Notes under the pieces: generated by a model
What the model saw: only the letters and a program-made list of their open reading frames with translations
What the model was told of the DNA's origin: nothing
Databases searched by the model: none
Assembly: GCF_013623775.1 (NCBI RefSeq)
Contig: NZ_JABFAM010000003.1
Span: forward strand, 310,001-374,000
Direction: 5' to 3'
Source of the DNA: Rufibacter sp. XAAS-G3-1
GTDB taxonomy: Bacteria > Bacteroidota > Bacteroidia > Cytophagales > Hymenobacteraceae
Length of the DNA: 64,000 nt
Part shown: positions 1 to 9,400 of the stretch, piece after piece
Position numbering within the stretch: the first letter of the stretch is position 1
Layout of the letters: each line of letters starts with the position of its first letter
Program-made: the position numbers and the translations under genes

Positions 1-177
1 TTGGCACTAGCCCCCCGTAAAAGAATTAGTGTGCCCCCGCAGGATGACAGCGACGATGACGGCGGCGAACCCCTCAACGATGGTTTACCCGATCTGGATC
101 TTCCCCCAGGCATTTGCCTGCCCATTAATGACTGGGAACCCGATTACAACCGGTCAGTAGCGAAAACTACCCTTTAG
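1..177 (+). CDS. C-terminal end of an unidentified protein (partial)
   Basis: An open frame runs in from the left edge and stops with TAG at 175-177, giving 58 residues. The fragment is acidic and proline-rich, with an Asp/Gly run (DDSDDDGG) followed by LPDLDLPPG. No family is recognisable from this tail. A good intrinsic terminator begins 27 bases after the stop, which supports this being a genuine gene end on the plus strand. The start and function lie outside the window. Confidence 0.45.
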   Translation: MALAPRKRISVPPQDDSDDDGGEPLNDGLPDLDLPPGICLPINDWEPDYNRSVAKTTL

Positions 178-203
178 ACGTAATCTGGTGTACCGGAATT
201 GCC

Positions 204-246
204 AAAGCCCGGAAGCATGGTCTGAGAACCAAGCTTCCGGGCTTTT
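204..246 (+). terminator. Rho-independent terminator after the partial left-edge gene
   Basis: A perfect 13-base stem (AAAGCCCGGAAGC with GCTTCCGGGCTTT) with a 16-base loop is followed by a T and later T-rich sequence. It lies 27 bases past the stop of the partial gene. Confidence 0.75.
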
Positions 247-289
247 ACTTTAAGTTTTTGTAAAAGATTCAATTATTATCAATGAAGCT

Positions 290-487
290 CTACCGTCGTT
301 TTCTGCCTGTTTCCATAAAAACAGGCAGAAAACGGCAGTACAAGCGGATGCTTACGAGAAGTGTACAGCTAAAAGTCTGGTTTTTAGCCCACTTTTCTGA
401 AAATAGCTTAAAAACGAAGGCATAAGTGGATGCTAGCCCCAGAGGAATTGCTTTAAATGTACGTTAATGAAAAACTCTAAACAGGTT
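290..487 (+). repeat. ~200-bp composite dispersed element, copy 1
   Basis: Two palindromes (297-334 and about 379-416) are followed by a conserved tail ending AAACTCTAAACAGGTT. The same order of blocks recurs at 24455-24653 in the same orientation and at 14351-14555 inverted. The other copies carry CTGTTTAGAGTT at one end and its complement at the other, i.e. terminal inverted repeats; the left terminus of this copy is degraded. It has no coding capacity. Nothing else recognisable lies between this element and the recombinase gene (488-630). Confidence 0.7.
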
Positions 488-630
488 CAGTATTTCGATT
501 TGAAGTAGAGAATAATATATCGAACATAATTCATCTCCTTAACCAAAAATCAACTTTGCTTTTTATTAAAGTCCAAAGGATATCTCATAAATACAAGCAG
601 TAGCAAGTGTAGCTAAAATCAGCCCTAAGA

Positions 631-1254
631 TTAATTTCCCCCCTTTACCTGTTTGATTTTCAAGGCCTGAGCTTTTACAAAATTCGCTACTGTAAGCCTA
701 TGAACGCATAATATTCGGGCGATAGCGCTGTAAGATATCTTTTTGTCTAATAACTCCTTGATTTCTTCTTCTTTCCCGGTAAGTTTTACATAAGATGCTT
801 TGCTGCCTTTGGGGCGGCCTAAGATTACACCTTCTGCTTTACGCCTTGCCAACGCTTCCTTGGTTCTTTGAGAAATCAGATTCCGTTCTATTTCTGCGGA
901 CAGTCCGAAAGCAAAGGCAAGAACTTTAGAATTGATGTTGTTTCCTAGCTCATAGCGCTCCTTGATAGTATAGACCTGAATATCTTTCTCCATGCAGTCG
1001 TGCAGTATCTTCATGATTTGCATCAGGTTCCGGCCAAGTCTTGAAAGTTCTGTCACTACCAGCAAGTCGCCTTTTTGCATGCGTTTCAGTAACGCTCCAA
1101 ATTTTCTATCCTCTAGTTTTTTGGTGGCGCTTATGGTTTCTTCTATCCACTCATTAATAAGTAGGTTCTGCTCTCTGGCGTACTTCTTTATCTCAAATTT
1201 CTGGTTTTGGGTGGTTTGCCTGTCTGTGCTTACCCGTATATAACCGTAGTTCAT
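631..1254 (-). CDS. Serine recombinase (invertase/resolvase family), probable inversion enzyme
   Basis: The 207-residue protein has the small serine recombinase layout. The N-terminal catalytic domain begins GYIRVSTDRQ, with the nucleophile Ser9. The active-site arginine motif TELSRLGRN has Arg72 and Arg75. A long E-helix segment (AFGLSAEIERNLISQRTKEALARRK) leads to a C-terminal helix-turn-helix (YSAIARILCVHRLTVANFV) that would bind the crossover site. Family members of this size (Hin, Gin, Pin) invert DNA between short inverted sites. The gene lies 102 bases outside a 134-bp perfect inverted repeat that brackets alternative 3' ends of the neighbouring methyltransferase gene, so it is the obvious candidate to flip that segment. 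The recombination activity is inferred. Confidence 0.93.
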   Translation of the reverse strand: MNYGYIRVSTDRQTTQNQKFEIKKYAREQNLLINEWIEETISATKKLEDRKFGALLKRMQKGDLLVVTELSRLGRNLMQIMKILHDCMEKDIQVYTIKERYELGNNINSKVLAFAFGLSAEIERNLISQRTKEALARRKAEGVILGRPKGSKASYVKLTGKEEEIKELLDKKISYSAIARILCVHRLTVANFVKAQALKIKQVKGGN

Positions 1255-1356
1255 GTTTTTACTGCTAAAAATAATAGCGGCAATTATTCTAAGCAGGTTT
1301 TAGATGTATTATTTAAGTATAAATATTACAGTTGCAGTTATCTCATAAGTTAAGCC

Positions 1357-1490
1357 AGCGATTATGTTCGGCAGCACAGCCACCGGACGTCTTTCGGGGC
1401 GGGCAGCAGCTGGGTGGTGCTCAACGAGGCGGAGATGCGCATCAAGGAAAAGATAGAGAAGGCCGGGGTACCTTTGAAGGATTGGGATGT
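1357..1490 (+). repeat. Left arm of 134-bp perfect inverted repeat (inversion site)
   Basis: Positions 1357-1490 are the exact reverse complement of 3007-3140 with no mismatch in my alignment. Identity ends abruptly at both edges. The arm encodes 45 residues of the methyltransferase (SDYVRQHSHR to KDWDV) in the same frame in both copies, so recombination anywhere in it keeps the reading frame. It is much longer than a serine-recombinase core site, so the actual crossover is probably a short sequence inside it. Confidence 0.93.
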
Positions 1491-2247
1491 TCAAATTAAC
1501 TATGGTATTAAGACGGGTTTTAATGAAGCCTTCATTATAGATGATGCCACAAGGAGAGAGTTGATTGAGAAATGTCCTAAAAGTGAAGAAATCATTCGAC
1601 CGATTCTTTTAGGTAGAAACATTAAAAGGTATTCTTACCAATGGGAAGGGCTATGGTTAATCAATGCTCACAATGGGTTAAAAAGCAAAAAAATTCCAAG
1701 AGTTGATGTTATAAATGATTATCCAGCAGTCTTCGAATTCCTAAGCAAATTTAGGGAAAAGCTGGAGTTACGTTTAGATAAAGGAGACCATTGGACAAAC
1801 CTTAGGAACTGCGCTTATTTAGATGAGTTTGATAAGCCTAAAGTAGCCTGGGGTAATCTTGCTCAACAATCTCAATTCACAATTATTCCTGATGGTTTTA
1901 TGATAAATGCTCCTTCTCCTTTTTTTGTAACTAATAATCTTTATTTAATTGCAATACTTAATTCAAAGCTTGGTGATTACTATATTAAATCTCTAGGTGT
2001 TTCAAGAAGTGGTGGGTATGTTGAATATAAGCCTATGTTTGTCGAAAACCTGCCCATACCTGTTCCGTCCAAAGAGGCACAAGAGCTTCTTACAGAGAAA
2101 GTGCAAAATATATTGTTAAAAAGAGAAGCTGGAGAGGAAACAATAAAGGAAGAAGTTGAAATCGACTCCATAGTTAGCCATTTGTACAATTTAACCATTG
2201 AAGAAAAGCAATTAATTGATTTATTAACCTTCAGACTTGCATATTAA
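1414..2247 (+). CDS. Silent alternative specificity-domain cassette of the methyltransferase gene
   Basis: The open frame starts in the inverted repeat (GTG at 1414; the frame is open back to 1354, where TAA at 1351-1353 closes it) and ends at 2247. It has no convincing start or promoter, so in this orientation it is probably not expressed. It encodes a TaqI-like C-terminal target-recognition domain: LLGRNIKRY, a WTNLRNCAY-like block, FDKPKVAW, then YLIAILNSKL and a helical tail (LPIPVPSKEAQELL). It aligns block for block with the last ~245 residues of the gene at 2274-5645 but differs strongly in sequence, as expected for a different DNA target. It faces that gene tail to tail with 26 bases between the stops. 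Inversion would fuse it in frame to the expressed N-terminal part. Confidence 0.85.
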   Translation: MVLNEAEMRIKEKIEKAGVPLKDWDVQINYGIKTGFNEAFIIDDATRRELIEKCPKSEEIIRPILLGRNIKRYSYQWEGLWLINAHNGLKSKKIPRVDVINDYPAVFEFLSKFREKLELRLDKGDHWTNLRNCAYLDEFDKPKVAWGNLAQQSQFTIIPDGFMINAPSPFFVTNNLYLIAILNSKLGDYYIKSLGVSRSGGYVEYKPMFVENLPIPVPSKEAQELLTEKVQNILLKREAGEETIKEEVEIDSIVSHLYNLTIEEKQLIDLLTFRLAY

Positions 2248-2273
2248 AAGAACTGATTTATTTATATGCAAGT

Positions 2274-5200
2274 CTAAAGTAAAGCATGTTCTATGTTCTC
2301 TATTTCCTCTTCTGTTAATTTAAAGAAATCATAAAAGTGACGGTCTATATTTTTTAGATTCTCTTGGTTTAGCTCTGAGATAACTTTATCAACTAAACAG
2401 TTTATTTTAGTCTCAAAATCCATACTTGGGTTTGGTACACAAATTTGATCAATGTAGATTTTTATCCATCTTCTTGTGCCTACTCCAGAAGTAGCTGCAA
2501 TTTTATCAAAATACCATTCGCATAATCGAGAATTTAAGTACGCCAGTAGATATTTCAAATGATCTCCTGTCATAAAGAAAATGGTGTTATTAAGATAGTA
2601 CCCCTTTGTATCAAGCGCAAATTTTGGTGAATCCGTCAATTCAATCCAAACTATTTTCTCCTTATCAAAATCGTTATAATAAGCCACATTATCTTGGATT
2701 TCAAACCATTTATAAGCACCTGGCTTTCTCCCTTGCTGATCATTATCCCCTTTAGGTTTTAAGAAGTCATAATTCTTTAATAAATATTCTTTAATAGATG
2801 GATATCTTTCGATGTCAATTCCTCTCCTAGTAAAAATCATCCACTGGTCAGCAAAATTGGCTCTATACTTTTTAATATCCCTGCCTCTTAAAATCGGTCG
2901 AATAATTTCGGCTGAATTTGGCGAAGCAGCAATTAATCTATCTTTAGTTGCTGTATCAATAATGAAGGCCTCGTTATAGCCTGTCAAAATTCCCCTGTAG
3001 ATATTGACATCCCAATCCTTCAAAGGTACCCCGGCCTTCTCTATCTTTTCCTTGATGCGCATCTCCGCCTCGTTGAGCACCACCCAGCTGCTGCCCGCCC
3101 CGAAAGACGTCCGGTGGCTGTGCTGCCGAACATAATCGCTCATATTATTTAGGCTGAACCCCTTGCTCAAAACACAAGTACTCACGTTATTCTGAAAAGG
3201 AGACTTTTCAGCAATCATAATGTTTGTGTCTACCGTTGCCGATTCAAACACCTGATAGCCGCCAAAGTCAATCAATGATAAAGGATTGGTATGGCTGGCA
3301 AAGTATGACCTCATTTTTTCACCATAACCTGCTCTCATCCATTTGTTAGAAGTAATATAGCTCAATACTCCTTTTTGCTTTAGAAGGCTAAACCCTTTCT
3401 CATAGAATAAACAGTAGATATCACCTGTACGGGCAAATGTTTCATAACCAACTTCTTGCAATGTATCAGCGGCTTTGCCCATACTTTGCAACTGAATATA
3501 AGGCGGATTCCCTATTATCACATCAAAGCCACCTTGCTCAAAAACATCCATAAAGTACAGGTGCCACAAGAAGTATGGGCGCTCATCGGTATCCTGAATC
3601 TTGAGTAGCTGGGTTTTGGTTTCTCGCAGTTGGGTTAAGTTGTTTTGCCAGGCTTCATATTTCTTTAATCCCGCTTTACTTAAATTAGCAGAGTTGCCTG
3701 ATTCATTAATTATGCGGTGCAGCTGGTTCTCGCGCAACTCAATGTTGTACTCAATGTGCTGCAATACTAGACTGTTTATTTCTTCGCGTATGCGCTTTTT
3801 CTCTTCACCGGCTTCAATGGTAAAGAATTGCTTAATCAGATTTTGTATTTTCTGGGTGGTGCGGGTTTGGGAGAACGTCATTTTAAGTTGGCTCTCCAGA
3901 ATGTTGCCAAACAAGTCTCGGGCTGGCTCTATCACCTGCACATCATTTTTGGTTTTACCCATTTGGCTCAGGTCAATGCCCATGTACTGTTCCAAAAGGC
4001 TATTGCCCTGCATTATCTTATAATCCAAATTAGGCAGAGGATGCGGGTTCAATTCCTCTACTACCAAAGAAAGCCAGAAACGTAATTGGGCAATGTCTAC
4101 CGCGCCTTTCTCCAAATCTACCCCGTAGATTGAGTTCTGGATGATGTTCTTTTTTACTTCGGCGGGTTTAAAATCTTTATTGGTTTTGAGGTAAGGATAG
4201 ATGAAACGTTTGGCCTCAAAAATCTCTTGCAGCATACCAATAGGAAACGCCCCTGAGCCAATGGCGGGGTCACATACTTTTATATCATCTAGCTTTTGGT
4301 TAAGCAGAAGCGCATTGTCTCTGTCTTGCAGGAAAGTAGAAACCGTATGGTTCCTGATAAACTGTTCAATGCTTGTTTCTCCCGCAAAAGTGTTGAGCAA
4401 ATACTGTATCAGGCTCTCTTTGCACATGTACTGCACAATCTCTTTGGGCGTGTAGAAAGCGCCTTTGTCGCGGTTGTCTTCCAGCAAGTTTTCAAAGATG
4501 TGGCCAAGCATTTCGGGGTCAATACCTACTTCGTGGTCTTCGGGGCTGTTCTCGTCTATGGTAAAGTTGTACTGTTCAAAAAACTCCAGTAAGTCTCTGA
4601 AAAAATCTACCGGGAAATCAACTTCTAACGTGGCCTTGTTCTTTTCAGGCTCAAATAAGCCGCCATTGAGGTAAGGTACCCTGGAGCCATTTAGTCTGCC
4701 ATTCAAACCTTTCACCTCAAACGCATCATTAGGTCGTTTGCTGTTGAGCGTATTAAAAAACAACGCGGTGAGGCATTTGCTATGAAAGTGTTCAGGCTCA
4801 GAAAAATCTTCAAACAGGCGTTGCATAAAGCGTGGCTCACCGTCTACCCAATCTTTTGAGGTAGGGGAACAGCCCATCCAACCTTTCTTTTGCAGGAAAT
4901 GCAGGAACACAATTCTGCCTAACAGTTTCTTTACAAAATCTCTGATTGGCTTTTCCTGCAGAACTCTCTTTTTGTCTTCTTTTTCCTCTAAACCTTTAGC
5001 AGCATCAATAAGTCTTTCCCTAAATGGATTTTCTTCATTGGCCAGGTGCTTCCAGAACTTTTCATATTGGGCTTTATAAGTTTTGAAAAAGTCTTTCTTT
5101 AGCGGCTCAACAGAAAACACTTCTTTCAGTTGCTTCAGGTTCACCTCACCTTTAGTTTTCTGGTCGGCTAGAGCCAAGAGGCGTTTGGAGGGTGTAGTGC

Positions 5201-5645
5201 AGGCCTCGTTGGGGCCGAGCAAATAGGTATAGCGCTTGGGCTTGGTTTCGCCTTTTATCAGTTCCCCAGTTTCTTCATTTATGCTGGCCTCTTTGGCTAT
5301 AAAGGAAAAACGGTAGTCAGGCTGGTTTTTATTGAAGAAGAACGCCAGGGTGCCATGTACAATGTTCTGATCAATAGGCTGGATGGCAATGTTCCTGAGT
5401 TCTTGCCGGTTGCGGCTAATGATAATGCTGTTATCAACCTCAATAATAATGATAGCCAATTGCTTGCCATCATCTAGCTTAACGGTGCCTACCTGCTGGC
5501 CTTCTATTACTCTATCATTCCCAGTAAATAAAAGCTCAGGTGTGCTGAAGTACTCTATTTTCTTAAAGAAAAATGGCAGAAGTTCTTTCCAGAGGTCAAA
5601 CTTAAATCTTTGCTGTAATGTGTGTTTAAGCTCTTTTTCCTTCAT
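2274..5645 (-). CDS. Eco57I/TaqI-like adenine methyltransferase, probable type IIG or split ATP-dependent RM enzyme, with phase-variable C-terminus
   Basis: The 1123-residue protein would methylate adenine in a specific DNA sequence. It carries GAFYTP near residue 386, SAM motif I DPAIGSGAF at 449-457 and the catalytic GNPPY at 692-696, followed by a TaqI-like C-terminal specificity domain (RGRDIKKY, LLAYLNSRL). Residues 836-880 are encoded by the 134-bp inverted repeat and residues 881-1123 by the invertible segment. Flipping would replace them with about 250 residues from the silent cassette. No nuclease motif is certain in the N-terminus; a hydrophobic strand IIIIEVDNS followed by SRNRQELR near 65-84 is the only candidate. 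It overlaps the upstream KilA-N gene by 4 bases (ATGA), so the two are translationally coupled. Confidence 0.92.
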   Translation of the reverse strand: MKEKELKHTLQQRFKFDLWKELLPFFFKKIEYFSTPELLFTGNDRVIEGQQVGTVKLDDGKQLAIIIIEVDNSIIISRNRQELRNIAIQPIDQNIVHGTLAFFFNKNQPDYRFSFIAKEASINEETGELIKGETKPKRYTYLLGPNEACTTPSKRLLALADQKTKGEVNLKQLKEVFSVEPLKKDFFKTYKAQYEKFWKHLANEENPFRERLIDAAKGLEEKEDKKRVLQEKPIRDFVKKLLGRIVFLHFLQKKGWMGCSPTSKDWVDGEPRFMQRLFEDFSEPEHFHSKCLTALFFNTLNSKRPNDAFEVKGLNGRLNGSRVPYLNGGLFEPEKNKATLEVDFPVDFFRDLLEFFEQYNFTIDENSPEDHEVGIDPEMLGHIFENLLEDNRDKGAFYTPKEIVQYMCKESLIQYLLNTFAGETSIEQFIRNHTVSTFLQDRDNALLLNQKLDDIKVCDPAIGSGAFPIGMLQEIFEAKRFIYPYLKTNKDFKPAEVKKNIIQNSIYGVDLEKGAVDIAQLRFWLSLVVEELNPHPLPNLDYKIMQGNSLLEQYMGIDLSQMGKTKNDVQVIEPARDLFGNILESQLKMTFSQTRTTQKIQNLIKQFFTIEAGEEKKRIREEINSLVLQHIEYNIELRENQLHRIINESGNSANLSKAGLKKYEAWQNNLTQLRETKTQLLKIQDTDERPYFLWHLYFMDVFEQGGFDVIIGNPPYIQLQSMGKAADTLQEVGYETFARTGDIYCLFYEKGFSLLKQKGVLSYITSNKWMRAGYGEKMRSYFASHTNPLSLIDFGGYQVFESATVDTNIMIAEKSPFQNNVSTCVLSKGFSLNNMSDYVRQHSHRTSFGAGSSWVVLNEAEMRIKEKIEKAGVPLKDWDVNIYRGILTGYNEAFIIDTATKDRLIAASPNSAEIIRPILRGRDIKKYRANFADQWMIFTRRGIDIERYPSIKEYLLKNYDFLKPKGDNDQQGRKPGAYKWFEIQDNVAYYNDFDKEKIVWIELTDSPKFALDTKGYYLNNTIFFMTGDHLKYLLAYLNSRLCEWYFDKIAATSGVGTRRWIKIYIDQICVPNPSMDFETKINCLVDKVISELNQENLKNIDRHFYDFFKLTEEEIENIEHALL
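3007..3140 (-). repeat. Right arm of 134-bp perfect inverted repeat, inside the methyltransferase gene
   Basis: This is the exact reverse complement of 1357-1490. It lies at the junction between the catalytic domain and the variable specificity domain. The 1516 bases between the arms hold only the two convergent 3' ends. Confidence 0.93.
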
Positions 5646-6460
5646 TTCAGTTTCTTGATAGCGCTTTGATGGTTCAGCAAAGATTGCATTTGGGTAATGG
5701 CCAATTGGTTGAGCTGCAATAACCGCTCAGATTGATCCAGGCCTTGATGGATAAGCATGGCATTAATGCTTTCCATGTTAGAAAGCACCACCAACTGTTC
5801 AATGGTGGCCTCGTCTCTGATGTTTCCTTTCTTGCCTGGATTTTGCTCCCGCCACTGCCGCGCGGTTTTCCCAAACAAGGCCATGTTCAAGACATCGGCT
5901 TCGTTGGCATAAATGGTAGAGGCCTGGCTTTTGTTTAAGGCACCCGGAATCAAATTTTCCTTGATGGCGTCCGTATGGATGTGATAGTTTACTTTGGTGA
6001 GGGTGCGCTGGAAATCCCACTCCAACTTTAGGCGGTCGCTTTCATCTTCTTTAAGCCGCTTAAATTCTTTAATCAGGTATATTTTAAACTCGGCACTAAT
6101 CCACATACCAAACTCAAAGGCGATATCAGAATGGCCATAGGTGCCACCGTACCTGCCTGCAGTAGCTTTTATGCCCACGGCATTAGTCTTCTCCACCCAT
6201 TCTTTTACGCTAATGCGGTAGCTGTTCAACCCTGCCTGGCTTTTAATTATGTCGAATTCGCCATAATTAAAATTTGGGTTATACACCGATTCCCAAATAC
6301 CCAGAAACTCCACTGTATTCCTATTCCTCAACCAATCAGAGATAAAATACTCTCCGTCTTTGGCTTTGAGCATATCTGTCAGCGAGATAAAATCACCTTC
6401 TCCTTGGTTCAGGATTGTGATTTCATTTCCCTGTACCTGTATAGATTTCTTCTTTGCCAT
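5642..6460 (-). CDS. KilA-N domain protein
   Basis: The 272-residue protein has a KilA-N domain in about its first half: SLTDMLKAKDGEYFISDWLRN, LGIWE, LNSYRISVKEWVEKTNA and SDIAFEFGMWISAEFKIYLIKEF. The C-terminal part is a separate helical region ending LLNHQSAIKKLK. KilA-N is a DNA-binding domain of phage and large DNA virus regulators. It is also found in Bacteroidetes defence loci next to helicases and methyltransferases. Here it sits 1 base after the helicase stop and overlaps the methyltransferase start by 4 bases, so it is a built-in operon member. Its role (DNA binding, regulation or restriction control) is not shown by the sequence. Confidence 0.9.
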   Translation of the reverse strand: MAKKKSIQVQGNEITILNQGEGDFISLTDMLKAKDGEYFISDWLRNRNTVEFLGIWESVYNPNFNYGEFDIIKSQAGLNSYRISVKEWVEKTNAVGIKATAGRYGGTYGHSDIAFEFGMWISAEFKIYLIKEFKRLKEDESDRLKLEWDFQRTLTKVNYHIHTDAIKENLIPGALNKSQASTIYANEADVLNMALFGKTARQWREQNPGKKGNIRDEATIEQLVVLSNMESINAMLIHQGLDQSERLLQLNQLAITQMQSLLNHQSAIKKLK

Positions 6461-6461
6461 A

Positions 6462-9400
6462 TTAAAGGCTAAAACTTTCTGTAATAATGATTTCAGGATT
6501 TAATACTCTTGCCCGTACTACTTTCTTCTCAACCTCTTGGTCTACTTCCTCATGCACCAAGGGATAAGCATTTAATATATCTATAATTTTTTCTAAGACA
6601 ATGGCTGGTTTTAAAGGGGCTTTTTTTAGGGCTCTCTGGAACTTGTTAATATCTCGCTGTAGATTCTGGAAACGTCCTAATCTAATAGCTTCTTTAGCCT
6701 TGAGAATGAGTACCCGTTCTTCTTCATTCACCAGGGGCAAATTTAAGATACCGTCTAAATAAGCATTGGCTTTCTTCTCATTAGGGCCTTGGGTGGTATC
6801 AATCTTTTTGTCTCTGGCTTTCTCTCTTTCCAGCAAATCAGAAAAAAGTAAAAGCCCGGCCTGTACCTGCTCATGGTGTTGGCTATGCAACGGTATAGCT
6901 TGTTCCAGCACATCTGCTTCAAAAATTTTAACCGTCTCCAAAAACGTAAGTTCTTCTGTCTCTTCGTTTGCTTTTACCTGAATAAAAGAATCGCGCTTGC
7001 TGTCTTTGATGTAGCAGATGGTACTTTGGTTCAGTTCCTTTTTCTTTCTGCCTACTCTGGCTCTAAAAGGCATGTTTTTGATTTGCTTGAACAGGCCCGG
7101 CCTTTTTTCTTTCAGGTCTCTTATCATCATCAGATAAGCCAGCTTCTCGTCTTTCTCTTCTTCTAGCTTTTTGTCAAATAAACCAAAGGTTTCTGTTTCT
7201 TCATCTGGTGAGTAAATTTGGCTGTCCTCGCCTAAAGCTGCATGAAATGCCTGAAGCTTCATGATGGCTTTTTTCTCCAGCTCAATGTCATTGTTAACTT
7301 TAGCCGTTGGGTAGAAATTGAACACGTGCACCTCATCGGCAGTGGAGCCAATTCTGTTCACCCGGCCAATGCGTTGCATTAATCTGGTGGAGTTCCAAGG
7401 CGTGTCATAGTTGACAATCACGTTAGACCGGTGCAGGTTTACTCCTTCTGCTAGAACTTCAGTTGTTAGAATAATTTTATAAACGTCTTCTTTTTCTCCA
7501 GCATAATTCGCATCAAAGTTTTTCCGGATGGTGGGCATACGGTCTTTGCGCGTTTTGCTGTCAACTGAAATAAGGTTTTCAGAAATGTATTTGGGCAACT
7601 CTTCCTCTAAATAAGCGGTAGTCTCTTTGCTCTCAGAAAACACTACCAATTTAGATGTTGGGTTAATTTTACTATCTAACAAGATATTTTGCAGGTAGTG
7701 AATGAACACCTCTAATTTAGGGTCTTGTTTTACCTTGGCCCATTCACCGCAAAGCCCCTGCAATAACTGAAGGTCTTTCTGGAGCCCTGGAAAAAAGTTG
7801 TATTCAAAATCATCTGGTTCGCAAATTTCAATGGTTGGGTCTTCAATGGATTGCTCTAATACCAAGTTCAAAAGTTCCTCTTCCCTGCCTTCGTTTATCA
7901 TATCAGAAACCGGCAGATTGGGTGCAATAAAGATTTTGCCGTTTTCAAACATGGTTACCATGGCTTCGGTAGCTTTCATAAAGCGGTGCAAAGACTTTTT
8001 AAACGCATGAAAGCTACTATCAATACGCTTTACCAAAAGCGTTTTCATGATTTTAGCCAATTGCGCTGAAATCATGTCTGCTTGCTTATACTTGTTCTTT
8101 TTATGGGGCTTCAAAAACCCGATAGCACGGTACCGGTTATACGTCAATCCTTCCGTCTCATGGCTTAACACCTTTATGGTAATGTCATACAAATCTTCAA
8201 GATGCGGTTCTAAAACATATAGAATTTTTTTAGGTTGTTTCACCACTGGAAAGGTGATTCCTTGGTTTATCAGGTCTTTAGAATAAAGCTCATGGGCCTG
8301 CAAATCTGTGCGGGTACGGCGTACAGTTAATGGCTCTATTACCTTGGTTCTTATTCTTTCATAAATCTGTTTTACCCCTTTCTGAACTTTGGCAATGTCT
8401 GTTTCATGCTTAATTTTTTTATAAGCATCTATCTGCCCTCTAAAGAAGTTCTGTAGGTTTCCTGTTTCCAAAGTAGATTCTTTGCTGTTCTGAAACAGAT
8501 ACACCTGGTTGGCAATGTCTTCTGGGCGGTTGTTCAAAGGGGTGGCAGAGACCAACATAACTTTTTTAGCTACAGTTGTTCCGTCTGGCAAAACCCTCCT
8601 AGTTGGTGTTTTACAAATCTTTTGCAAGTCATTGTACATGCCTGCCGTATCTGACCTGAACTTATGTGCTTCATCTACAATAATTAAATCATAGATAGTA
8701 GCATCACGCACCTTATGAAGGCTACCATTGGTAACAATCTTCACATTATCCAGATTGAATTTCTCAATAGTTTCAATCCAGTTCTCCTTTAAGGCAGGAG
8801 GTACAATAATTAAAGTTCTGGAACGATGCTCTGGAAAACCATTGGTATAGAAAAACTTCTTAGCAATCAAAGTAGAGACAATGGTTTTGCCCAGCCCCAC
8901 TACATCGGCCAGAAAGAAACCATTGTGCTTCATCATTTTGGTAAACCCATCGTTTACAGCATCTACTTGGTAAGAAAGCCTTTTAAAGCCTTTGGGTAAA
9001 TCAGAGATGGAGTTAGGGTCAAACTCAATACTCTTACCGAAATATTCTACCAAGAATTTGAGGTAGATTTCATACGGCGTATAGTTGTCATTCAGATAGG
9101 TTTCTTTCTGTAGCTTTTCTATGTTGTCTATGTCAACCGGTACTGCCTCTTCCCATAACTTCTCAAATGTTTGCGTGGCAAAATCAATGTCAGAGTTATC
9201 CCTTAGCTCAACATTAAACTCAAAATTCTTAGAAAGGCCTGCATCTGTCAGGTTACTAGAGCCCGTAATGACTGATCCATACCCGTGGTCGTGCTTCACC
9301 TCTTCCCTGAAAATATAAATCTTGGCGTGTATATTCTGCTTGGGATGTATCTTGATTTTTACTTTACCAGTGACAATGTCCCGAATTAGCTGCAGCATGC

